The notes beneath the pieces are model-generated. The model saw only the letters and a program-made list of their open reading frames with translations, was not told where the DNA came from and searched no databases. A DNA stretch of 64,000 nt from Undaria pinnatifida (Eukaryota; Sar; Phaeophyceae; Laminariales; Alariaceae). The position numbers and the translations under genes are program-made. This document shows positions 10,813-20,982 of the stretch, one piece after another (position 1 is the first letter of the stretch; every line of letters begins with the position of its first letter). The stretch lies in contig JABAKD010000016.1 of NCBI GenBank assembly GCA_012845835.1, forward strand, positions 20,503,196 to 20,567,195, written 5' to 3'.

Positions 10813-12512
10813 GGGAGTTTCGGATTGGAGCTCTAAAGAGCCAGTAACATGGAAACATAATTAGGAATAAGGGCCACCAACAGCCCGCCTTGGAATTTTC
10901 CCGAGAAATTTAAAAGCGGCGGAATCGTCAGGACGAAAATGCGGCCCGGGGAACAGGTGGTACAAACCGTGCTGCACAAATCGATACGGGCCGCCCACTA
11001 CTACACATACACGGCGGGTTCAGGTGCTAGCTGTGTCGATGCGCGCCTTTTTTTCCCTCTTCCGCGGTGCGATCTCTGTATGTCGCACCCAATTTCTGTA
11101 ACCCCAAGACGGCTACTACTGCAATACGTACACATCCTGCCGCCGCGTTCCCCGGTCCATCCGTCTCCGTGTTCAGGCACCAACTTTTTGTGAAGGTCGT
11201 TTTTGCTGTGCGCACAAGACAGTCGTGATCTGGGCGCATCGTTAACACCGTGCTGCACGTAGAACGGCCCGAGGTAGGATGAATGTAGTACGGTGGCCAT
11301 ATTTTACCTCCTGTGCGAGGTACAAGTAAATCCACTTGATTTGTCACCGTGATGCTGCTGTGCGGCGGTTCTACATACATGTAAACTAGTGGCCTGGGGA
11401 TCGTGACATTTGATTTTTTTTCCGTGCTGTTTTTTTTTGAAGGGCACAGCGAAAAGTTTTTGCGGGCACCTTTGCTCCGCGGGTGATGGCGTCTAGTCTA
11501 CAACCACACACCAGCGGCCCCACCGAGACACCTCGCACATTCGTCCTGAGCGTACTGCTGTTGTCTTTCCTGTGGTTGTGTGTGCACTCGAGACATACAA
11601 CTGAGAGAGGAACGGCATGTATGTATGTGTTTCTCCGAAAAAAAAAACAGAACGAAGAGGCCAGCGAGGAGACTCCCCTCTCTCTCTGTTGTTGGTTTGT
11701 GCTTGTATCAAAGTCTGATTGGATTTTATTTGTGGTTTGTGAAACTGTATCGCATCTTCGGAGATGCGGCGAAACCAAGTTGGTCCCCCGAGAGACAATA
11801 ATAAAATTGGATGTGGTCTCCAATCTCTAATGATTGGGGCCACCACGCGGCTGGGGAGGAAAAGCCCCACAGCCGCACTTCAAAACTCTACTCTGCTCTT
11901 CCCTTTCGAGCCCGATGGCTCTCCGAACTACGTGACTTCCGACTCCGTGAGCCAGCCTGTGCCCTTAACACCTGGGTTCATCGATTATCTGTCACCCTTC
12001 TGCGCGAGCACCAGGTCATCATGGAGTATGTTCCACTTCTTGCTGGACCTCGTCTTCGGCTTCGACTCAGTCGGCTGAGCCGCGGCTGCTACCTGCTTGC
12101 CGAGTACCACGGTGACTGCTTCCACCTCCTCGTCATCATCGGACTGCTGCTCCTCTCCTCCCCTCCTCTCAACCCCCTCCGCGTGCCGCTCGCCAAACTC
12201 CCTAAACCCCACACATCCCGTGAACCGGGTCGCCTGCTGATCACCGGCCCCAGCCTCTCTAGCCTTTTGGCTAGGATTGCGTGCTCTACCACTGGCGCGC
12301 ATGATGTTTTTTGCAGCAGCCCGTGTCTGGGCGCGTTAAATCTGGAAAGCTAAAAGAACTCCAAGATTTAGCGCGCCCTCACGCGGCTTATTTCTAAACA
12401 TTACGCTGTTGACTCTTTAGGACTACGGGACTGTCACCTATTTGCAGATTTAAGCCGGCTAATCCCTAATTATTGTTCCTTATTTGTAGGTTTTGACGAC
12501 TCCGAAACTCTC
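10813..12512 (-). mobile_element. TIR transposon, left member of an inverted pair
   Basis: The ends are GGGAGTTTCGGA (10813) and TCCGAAACTCTC (to 12512), a 12-bp terminal inverted repeat with one mismatch. The whole 1.7 kb is repeated in inverted orientation at 12596-13984, except for about 300 bp (11691-11990) present only here. On the minus strand an ORF at 11985-12302 (105 residues) has an acidic stretch (DDDEEVEAVTVV), a basic linker and SKKWNILHDDLVLAQ. That may be the start of a Myb/SANT-like domain (inference). No transposase catalytic domain is seen, so it is probably non-autonomous or truncated. Clear target duplications were not found. Confidence 0.7.
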
Positions 12513-12595
12513 TAATAAATGAATAAATGAAAAATAATCAATGAATAAATCAAGAAATAAATGAATTACAAAAAAATAAAAAAAATGAATATATA
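12513..12595. repeat. AT-rich spacer between the paired transposons
   Basis: 83 bp of AATAAATGA-type words separate the inner ends of the two inverted elements. It has the same composition as the outer flanks, so both members appear to have inserted into one AT-rich tract. Confidence 0.85.
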
Positions 12596-13984
12596 GAGAG
12601 TTTCGGAGTCGTCAAAACCTACAAATAAGGAACAATAATTAGGGATTAGCCGGCTTAAATCTGCAAATAGGTGACAGTCCCGTAGTCCTAAAGAGTCAAC
12701 AACAGCGTAATGTTTAGAAATAAGCCGCGTGAGGGCGCGCTAAATCTTGGAGTTCTTTTAGCTCTCCAGATTTAACGCGCCCAGACACGGGCTGCTGCAA
12801 AAAACATCATGCGCGCCAGTGGTAGAGCACGCAATCCTAGCCAAAAGGCTAGAGAGGCTGGGGCCGGGATCAGCAGGCGACCCGGTCCACGGGCTGTGTG
12901 GGGTTTAGGGAGTTTGGCGAGCGGCACGCGGAGGAGGTTGAGAGGAGGGGAGGAGAGGAGCAGTCCGATGATGACGAGGAGGTGGAAGCAGTCACCGTGG
13001 TACTCGGCAAGCAGGTAGCAGCCGCGGCTCAGCCGACTGAGCCGAAGCCGAAGAAGACGAGGGTCAGCAAGAAGTGGAACACACTCCATGATGCCCTGGT
13101 GCTCGCGCAGAAGGGTGACAGAGAGAGGGAGAGGGGAGCCTCTTCGTTCTGTTTTTTTTTTCGGAGAAACACATACATACATGCCGCTCCTCTCTCAGTT
13201 GTATGTCTCGAGTGCACACACAACCACAGGAAAGACAACAGCAGTACGCTCAGGACGAATGTGCTAGGTGTCTCGGTGGGGCCGCTGGTGTGTGGTTGTA
13301 GACTAGACGCCTCCACCCGCGTAGCAAAGGTGCCCGCAAAAACTTTTCGCTGTGCCTTTAAAAAAAAAAGAAGCACGGAAAAAAATCAAATTTCACGATC
13401 CCCAGGCCACTAGTTTACATGTATGTAGCACCGCCGCACAGCAGCATTACGGTGACAAATCAAGTGGATTTACTTGTATCTCGCACAGGAGGTAAAATAT
13501 GGCCACCGTACTACATTCATCCTACCTCGGGCCGTTCTACGTGCAGCACAGTGTTGACGATGCGCCCAGATCACGACTGTCTTGTGCGCACAACAAAAAC
13601 GACCTGCACAAAAAGTTGGTGCCTGAACACGGAGACGGACGGACCGGGGAAGGGGGCGGCAGGATGTGTATGTATTGCAGCAGTAGCCGTCTTGGGGTCA
13701 CCGAAATTGGGTGCGACATACAGAGATCGCACCGCAAAAGGGGAAACAAAAGGCGCGCATCGACACAGCTAGCACCTGAACCCGCCGTGTATGTGTAGTA
13801 GTCGGCGGCCCGTATCGATTTGTGCAGCACGGTTTGTACCACCTGTTCCCCGGGCCGGATTTTTTTTTGACGATTCCGCCGCTTTTAAATTTCTTGGGAA
13901 ATTCCAAGGCGGGCTGTTGGTGGCCCTTATTCCTAATTGTGTTTCCTTGTTTCTGGCTCTTTAGAGCTCCAATCCGAAACTCCC
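12596..13984 (+). mobile_element. TIR transposon, right member of an inverted pair
   Basis: It starts GAGAGTTTCGGA and ends TCCGAAACTCCC. It is highly similar to the reverse complement of 10813-12512 but lacks the ~300 bp internal segment. The plus-strand ORF homologous to the left member's is frame-shifted: the N-terminus is open at 12809 (MRASGRARNPSQKAREAGAG), while the acidic stretch and SKKWNTLHDALVLAQ are open in the frame starting at 12898. Single-base differences in G/A runs (for example the poly-A near 13362) show the copies have diverged, arguing against a simple assembly duplicate. Confidence 0.7.
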
Positions 13985-14205
13985 AAATGATTTAAAATAA
14001 AAATGAAAAAATAAATAGATAATAAATGAATTAAAAAATGAAAATATATATATCAATAAATCAATAAATCAATAAATCAATGAATAGATACATCAATGAA
14101 TGAAAAATTAACAACAAAAACTAAAAAATGGATAATAAATAAATAAATCAAATAATTAATGAGTAAATAAATGAATAAAAAACAAATCAACAAATAAATA
14201 GTAAT
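13985..14205. repeat. AT-rich AATAAATGAAT low-complexity tract
   Basis: Right flank of the paired transposons, with the same word composition as the other AT tracts. Confidence 0.85.
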
Positions 14206-14513
14206 CGGACCACCCCCAGGTAGAGAAACTTACGCACTTAACCACGAGTACCAACAATCCTGACCAAGCCATCCATCCGCAAACCATCCACCATACATAT
14301 GGTAGAGCAATATTATAGTGGAAACCACATAAATAAATTCATAAAACAGATATTATGTTAGAGCTACTTAAAAATTCCACACCTAAAGTACAAATACCAA
14401 CACCAATCATTGTAGTGGAGAAAAACATTTGTTTATAAAAGAATCGGACCCCTCCCATTAAGAAAAATTCACCCACATAGTATATGACAAGTACCAACAA
14501 GCAGGTTGAAAAT

Positions 14514-14555
14514 ATGAGCACTGACCCGAAATTCGTCGAACTCACACCTACCTGA
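14514..14555 (+). other. MSxDxKFVELT short frame (copy 2)
   Basis: The frame reads MSTDPKFVELTPT and stops. The surrounding DNA (AAGTACCAACAA...GACCCGAAATTCGTCGAACTCAC...GACGTCCT) is repeated at 14940-15050 and 20885-20970. Confidence 0.4.
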
Positions 14556-14982
14556 CGTCCTGAAAATATTTTTATAAAATATTAGAGTGACAGCGAATCA
14601 ATTTGGAACCGTGGGTTCGTGTCCCACAGAGATTTTTTGTGGAGTAGCCGAATTATATTCTCGAATGCTGTATTGATATTAACATATTAGATTACTGATA
14701 TACTCTGTATTCGTACTCCACCCGATATTAAAGCGGGGGGGAGAAAAACAAAATAAACCACCTACCATACATATACTCCGGAGTATATGATAGAGCAGTA
14801 CAGCAGTGGAAACTACAGTAATAAATTTATAAAATAGATATGATGTTAGATCTAGCTCAACTTCCCCACCTAAAGTAAAAATACCAACACCAACCATTAT
14901 AGTGGATACAAAATAAGACCCCTCCCAATAAAAAACTCACCCATATAGCTTACTAGAAGTACCAACAACGCAGCTTGCAAAG

Positions 14983-15270
14983 ATGAGTATTGACCCGAAA
15001 TTCGTCGAACTCACGACTGACGTCCTTAAAATATTTGTTATAATATATCCAAGCCTTTGGAGTCGGCCCCACGAGGTAGCCCAAGTGACCCATAATTTTA
15101 ATGGAGAGCAATGGTCACGTGAGTGCATTCCGTTGCCGCTATTCGACTCTTATGAGTATCGATCCATTTGGGTATTTCTTAACAACACCCTACAGAATTT
15201 TTCAAGTTGCAGAGGCCTACCAGTAAGGCAATTGATCCAGGATTGTGATTTTTTTCTAATTTGGTTCTAA
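14983..15270 (+). other. MSIDPKFVELTTDV frame (copy 3)
   Basis: A 95-codon frame starting MSIDPKFVELTTDVLKIFV after CAGCTTGCAAAG. The first 20 residues belong to the repeated cassette, and the remainder (HNFNGEQWSREC, YEYRSIWVF) is not repeated elsewhere in the window. I do not recognise a domain. It is either a small unknown protein or a cassette running by chance into an open frame. Confidence 0.3.
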
Positions 15271-15339
15271 AAATAATTTATTACTAAGACATTGTCGCAA
15301 AATAACATTAATATAAACATATATAAAATCCTTCTTTGG

Positions 15340-15600
15340 TGTCAGGTATTTGGTCAGGATTTTTTAGTCTCGGCCGAAGTATGCGATTCGCGGAACTGGA
15401 ATTCTCGGTCAAATATAGCTTCGTTCGATCGCCGCCTTCAGGAGGCGGCTCCAACGCCCCTCGCCCTTCCGTGTCCGTTCCGCACATCGACGTTAACGTG
15501 GACGGATGCCGAGCGAGACAAGCGAGAAGTTGCAAAAATACCGCATGTCGAGGAGGAATTTCGGGAATTTTGGTTGCATCTTGACGTCTGCAACGCCTAG
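15340..15600. repeat. Segment repeated inverted at 53580-53850
   Basis: Contains GCGATTCGCGGAACTGGAATTCTC and GGAGGCGGCTCCAACGCCCCTCGCC. The reverse complement of both is present around 53690-53830, with scattered substitutions. This is one end of a large inverted correspondence between 15.3-20.5 kb and 49.5-53.9 kb. Confidence 0.75.
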
Positions 15601-15605
15601 GTGAC

Positions 15606-15900
15606 TTACAAAATTGGCATCGTTTCCAAACGGTGCGTGATAATGTTTGAAATTTTGCGGTGGCATGTGCAACTTTTCGCTCTTTGGTTACAGATTGTGC
15701 ACCAGGCATTTAATTGCACGCGCCTGGATGGTTTACGAAATTGGCATCGTTTACAAACGGTACTTGATAACGTTTGGAATTTTGCGGTGGCATGTGCAAC
15801 TTTTTGCTTTTTGGTTACAGATTGTGCACCAGGCATTTAATTGCACGCGCCTGGGTGATTTACAAAATTGGCATCATTTACAAACGGTACTTGATAGTGT
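15606..15900. repeat. ~127-bp tandem repeat, about 2.4 copies
   Basis: The unit runs from ACAAAATTGGCATCG through GGTGGCATGTGCAACTTTT and GATTGTGCACCAGGCATTTAATTGCACGCGCCTGG, and repeats with a period near 127 bp. A single inverted copy of part of the unit lies at about 53510-53590. Confidence 0.85.
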
Positions 15901-15959
15901 TTCCGCAAATACAACTTTGCAAGAGGGTGCTAATCAAGCTGTCGCGGTCATTCGTTATT

Positions 15960-18900
15960 CGTGGTGCCGCGCTGTAGGCTTCATACGTGCAGCGGTTGGT
16001 TGCGTGTGTGCTGTTGGGCTGTCATGTACTGTGTGCGTGCAGGCCATGTGGCTGAAGGTGTGGCTGCAAGACGACACATGATGCATACAGAAGAACGCGT
16101 GTTATACCAGTAGTAGATCGCTCTAATAATTCGGCTTTTTATACTATTGCGTTTAGTGCTGTTGGGGTATTCCATCATTTTGAGCGTGCTTGGTCTGCAG
16201 GTACAGATTGGCTCAAAACCGTTCCTTTGCGCGACCTTACGCGGTCATTCGTTATTCGTGGTCCCGCGCTGTAGGCTTCATACGTGCAGCGGTTGGTTGC
16301 GTGTGTGCTGTTGGGCTGTCATGTACTGTGTGCGTGCAGGCCATGTGGCTGAAGGTGTGGCTGCAAGACGACACATGATACATCCAGAAGAACGCGTGTT
16401 ATACCAGTAGTAGATCGCTCTAATAATTCGGTTTTTTATACTATTGCGTTTGGTGCGGTTGGAGTGTTCCATCATTTTGAGCGTGCTTGGTCTGCAGGTA
16501 CAGATTGGCTCAAAACCGTTCCTTTGCGCGACCTTACGCAAAAACATTCTGAAGGAGGAGTTACCAACTCTATGAAGAATGTGTATAAATAACTTCGTCG
16601 GGTGAATACGCACATGAAATTTCATCTGCTACAGTCTGATAAGATATTAGTCTAGTACAACAACGACGAACAACCTACAAAAAGAAATATACTAATAACG
16701 CGTGAGCGATGGCGTGCTGTAGGCTTCATACGTGCAGCGGTTGGTTGCGTGTGTGCTGTTGGGCTGTCATGTGCAGTGTGCGTGCTGGCCATGTGGCTGA
16801 AGGTGTGGCTGCAAGACGACACATGATGCGTCCAGAAGAACGCGTTTTAATTAGTCTAGACTATACCAGTAGTAGTAGATCGCTCTAATGATTCGGCTTT
16901 TCATATTATTGCGTTTGGTGCTGTTGGAGTGTTCATCATTTTGAGCGTGCTTGGTCTGAGCTCAATACCGTTCCTTTGCGCGACCCTACGTAAACACATT
17001 CAGCAGGAGGAGTTACTGTATAAGGAATGTGTATAACTTCGTCGGGTGAATACGCACGTGAAAAAATTGCATCTATATGCCACACACAGTCTGAGTGCCC
17101 TCATCAACTGAAACCAAGCAACAGACAGACACACATCTTGCCCGCGGGCTCGAGAGCAGCGGCGCCGGTCTGTCAGAGGTCTAATCCAGCCATCGCGGTC
17201 GTTCGTTATTGGTGGTGCCGCGCTGTAGGCGTCATACGTGCAGCGGTTGGTTGCGTGTGTGCTGTTGGGCTGTCATGTACTGCTGTGTGCGTGCAGGCCA
17301 TGTGGCTGAAGGTGTGGCTGCAAGACGACACATGATACGTCCAGAAGAACGCGTGTTATACCAGTAGTAGATCGCTCTAATAATTCGGTTTTTTATACTA
17401 TTGCGTTTGGTGCTGTTGGAGTGTTCCATCATTTTGAGCGTGCTTGGTCTGCAGGTACAGATTGGCGCAAAACCGTTCCTTTGCGCGACCTCACGCAAAA
17501 ACATTCTGAAGGAGGAGTTACTAACTCTATGAAGAATGTGTATAAATAACTTCGTCGGGTGAATACGCACATGAGAAATTTCATCCGCTACAGTCTGATA
17601 AGATATTAGTCTAGTACAACAACGACGAACAACCTACAAAAAGAAATATACTAGTAACGCGTGAGCGATGGCGTGCTGTAGGCTTCATACGTGCAGCGGT
17701 TGGTTGCGTGTGTGCTGTTGAGCTGTCATGTGCTGTGTGCGTGCTGGCCATGTGGCTGAAGGTGTGGCTGCAAGACGACACATGATGCGTCCAGAAGAAC
17801 GCGTGTTAATTTGTCTAGACTATACCAGTAGTAGTAGTAGAAGTGGTAGTAGTAGTAGATCGCTCTAATGATTCGGCTTTTCATATTATTGCGTTTGGTG
17901 CTGTTGGAGTGTTCATCATTTTGAGCGTGCTTGGTCTGAGCTCAAAACCGTTCCTTTGCGCGACCCTACGCAAACACATTCAGCAGGAGGAGTTACTGTA
18001 TAAGGAATGTGTATAACTTCGTCGGGTGAATACGCACGTGAAAAAATTGCATCTATCTGCCACACACAGTCTGAGTGCCTTCATCAACTGAAACCAAGCA
18101 ACAGACAGACACACGTCTTGCCCGCGGGCTCGAGAGCAGGGGCGCCGGTCTGTCAGAGGGCTAATCCAGCCATCGCGGTCGTTCGTTATTGGTGGTGCCG
18201 CGCTGTAGGCTTCATACGTGCAGCGGTTGGTTGCGTGTGTGCTGTTGGGCTGTCACGTGCTGTGTGCACGCTGGCCATATGGATTGTGGCTGCGTGTGTG
18301 TGGCTGCAAGACGACACATACATGATACGTCCAGAAGAACGCGTGTTATACCAGTAGTAGTAAATCGCTCTAATGATTCGTTTTTATATATTATCGCGCT
18401 TGGTGCTGTTGGAGTGTTCATCACTTTGAGCGTGCTTGGTCTGCAGATACAGATAGGCTCAAACCGTTCCTTTACGCGACGTTAAGCAAAAACATGCTGC
18501 AGGAGAAGTTACTGTATGAAGAATGTGTAGACTATAACTTCGCCGGGTGAATACGCACATGAAAAAAATCTATCTGCTACAGTGTAATAAGATATTAGTA
18601 CAACAACGACGGACAACCTACAAAACGAAACACCAGGTAAACAAATAACGCGTGAGCGAAAGCGTGCTTTTCGTAGACGAATGTGCATACTACGACATCT
18701 GCGAAAGGTTTCCTACGGCCAGCAACGAAAGCGGGAATACAACTATATTACGAAGCAAAATCAGACGGACACCCTTCACAACAAACAAATAAATAATCCC
18801 TAGACAACGTACATGACGCAAATGACCAGCCGAATTGCGACCGCGCAAATAATTGCGATCTTAGAGTTAGTAAGGTTCGAGGCCAAGACAGACACACATC

Positions 18901-19230
18901 TTGCCCGGGCTCGAGAGCAGGGGCGCCGGTCTGTCAAAGGGCTGATCCAGCCGTCGCGGTCATTTGTTATTCAATTTTCCGCGCTGTAGGCTTCATACGT
19001 GCACCGGTTGGTTGCGTGTGTGCTGTTGGGCTGTCATGTGTTGCGTGCATGCTGGCCATGTGGCTGAAGGTGTGGCTGCAAGACGACACATACATGTGTC
19101 ATGATACGTCCAGAAGAACGCGTGCTATACCAGTAGTAGTAGATCGCTCTAATAATTCGGCTTTTTATACTATTGCGTTTGGTGCTGTTGGAGTGTTCAT
19201 CATTTTGAGCGTGCTTGGTCTACAATAGAC
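15960..19230. repeat. Complex tandem array of ~300-790 bp units
   Basis: The core CGCTGTAGG(C)TTCATACGTGCAGCGGTTGG followed by GTGTGCTGTTGGGCTGTCA and GCAAGACGACACATGAT starts near 15966, 16265, 16713, 17218, 17675, 18198 and 18985, all in the same orientation. Unit length varies because optional segments sit between the cores (for example GAGGAGTTACTGTATAAGGAATGTG and CTGAAACCAAGCAACAGACAG). A partial inverted copy occurs at 51220-51420. Frames inside (repeating RAAVGCVCAVGLS) are products of the repeat. Confidence 0.85.
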
Positions 19231-19235
19231 TAGGC

Positions 19236-19575
19236 TCAAACCTGATCTGTCATACGGATTAAGTTGTTTTGGGGCCTACCTTCCACAGAGTCGGCGGCTG
19301 TTAGTGATAGTGGTACGATTTCATACCGGTTTAGGATTATTTTTCTATATCCCCTTTAGGGTTCCTCTCTAAGTGAGTTCTTCGTACATTGTGCAAGTAA
19401 GCCCGGAGGACCCACCGTGTATCTCACGCCGAGTCGGAGAGTTGTTTTGTGACTACGAGGTGGTACAACCAAATACTGATCTGTCATACGGATTAAGTTG
19501 TTTTGAGGCCTACCTTCCACAGAGTCGGGGGCTGTTAGTGATAGTGGTACGATTTCATACCGGTCTAGGATTATT
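19236..19575. repeat. ~235-bp tandem duplication
   Basis: CTGATCTGTCATACGGATTAAG...CCACAGAGTCGG...GATTTCATACCGGT occurs at about 19238 and again at about 19475. Between them lies CTCTCTAAGTGAGTTCTTCG..., which has an inverted partner at 50310-50400. Confidence 0.8.
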
Positions 19576-20520
19576 TTGTTTGTCTCTTGTGTGAGGCTTG
19601 ATTATCCCCCTTTTTCCGTTTAGCTTGCCATTTCTCTTGCGTAAGTTTTCTGCGTTGAAAGTACCAATTGGATCGAGGGCATTTCTATATCCCCTTCAAT
19701 ATTTATTGGATCGAGGGCATTCTATGTCCCCTTCAGCGCCCCTCTCTAAGTCTGCATAATTCGTTGTTAATTTTTGTATATCTTCACCAGTGTAAGTGCC
19801 GCGTACATTGAAGTAGCTAATTGAAGGCATGCAGTATCGTCTTTTTTAGTTTTTTTCTGTGAGTGAGTTCTTCGTGTATTTTGTAAACAAACATGGTAAG
19901 TTCTTCGTTTACTGTGGGAGTAAGCACCGAGGGGTTTTCGAAGGCACAATCAACGGCGCCTTCCTTTTTCTCTTCCGTAAATTAAACATTCTCAACCATT
20001 CATTCCGTCCGATATCATTTTTATTGATGACATCTCCTCTTTCCTTTCGCCTCGAAGCCTCGAAGCCAAGCAGGTTCTCGAATCCCCCTTATGGCATTTC
20101 TGGCCTACTTTTACTTGGCGACGGTTTTAATAACAGTGTTTCGCCTATGCTTGCTTCCTTCGTTTATATGTTTTCCTTCCATCAAAGTAAACCTATAGAG
20201 CCTCATGTTCGTATTAAACTCTTGGCATTACTTTAAGCTTCAATTTATTTATTACTACAACTTTTTTCGTCGAGTGCTACCCTTCCTCGCCCAAAGAATG
20301 GGCGCCATGGGATGTCAATTTATGATCTTTAGAACCTCATATTCGTATTAAACTCTCGTCATTACTTTAAACTTCCAATAATAATAATGTCGAATCGAAC
20401 AGCTACAACTTTTTCCCCTTTTCCTCGTCCGAGTGCCGCCCTGCCCTACCCGAAGCATGGGCGCCGGCGAATACCGGCGCCCATGCAGAGCCCTTGTAAC
20501 AATAAAACATTATCTTCTTC
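19340..20520. repeat. Segment repeated inverted at 49500-50400
   Basis: The block from CTATATCCCC through GTTCTCGAATC, TTTGGCGACGG-like and GGGCGCCGG stretches reappears in reverse complement at 49500-50400, with many substitutions. Frames on opposite strands (KHRGVFEGTINGAFL here, and FVYIFSFHQINLQNLM in the copy) reflect the shared repeat. No supported gene. Confidence 0.7.
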
Positions 20521-20912
20521 AGAAAACCGTCTAAAAATTGACGATTGATGTGATTTGTGGAGCATGAAATTGGTTTAAATTCAAACTGACCTTATCAGAA
20601 TAATTTTATGAAATGAATGTACATGATATACACTGTTTCGTCATCATCGTTATAGTAGTTCTGATTTCATTGGTGTTTGTATGGTTGTGATTGCCGTTGC
20701 TTCTGTTGCCGTTGGTGATGTTTTTGCACCTATTTATTGCTAATGCTATTGTCGTTATTATCGTCATAATTGCTGTTGTTACTGCTGTGGTCACATCTAT
20801 CTGTTGATGATGGCATTATAGTGGATACTTCTCGAAGTAAAAAATAGGACCCCTCCCAATGAAAAACTCACCATATGTAATATCACAAGTACCAACAACG
20901 CAGCTTGCAAAG

Positions 20913-20972
20913 ATGAGTATAGACACGAAATTCGTCGAACTCACGGCTGACGTCCTTAAAATAGTTTTATAA
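20913..20972 (+). other. MSIDTKFVELTADV short frame (copy 4)
   Basis: The frame reads MSIDTKFVELTADVLKIVL and stops. The leader CAGCTTGCAAAG precedes the ATG. It lies immediately left of the first large direct duplication block. Confidence 0.4.
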
Positions 20973-20982
20973 AATAGTTTTG

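Noticed and set aside
12255-12285. Resemblance to the 5' end of U2 snRNA (CTCTAGCCTTTTGGCTAGGAT)
   Set aside because: It lies inside the transposon ORF in both arms, the match stops after about 27 nt and no Sm site or further U2 sequence follows.
10813-13984. A single long foldback transposon
   Set aside because: Complete terminal repeats are present at the inner ends too, so two separate copies is the simpler reading.
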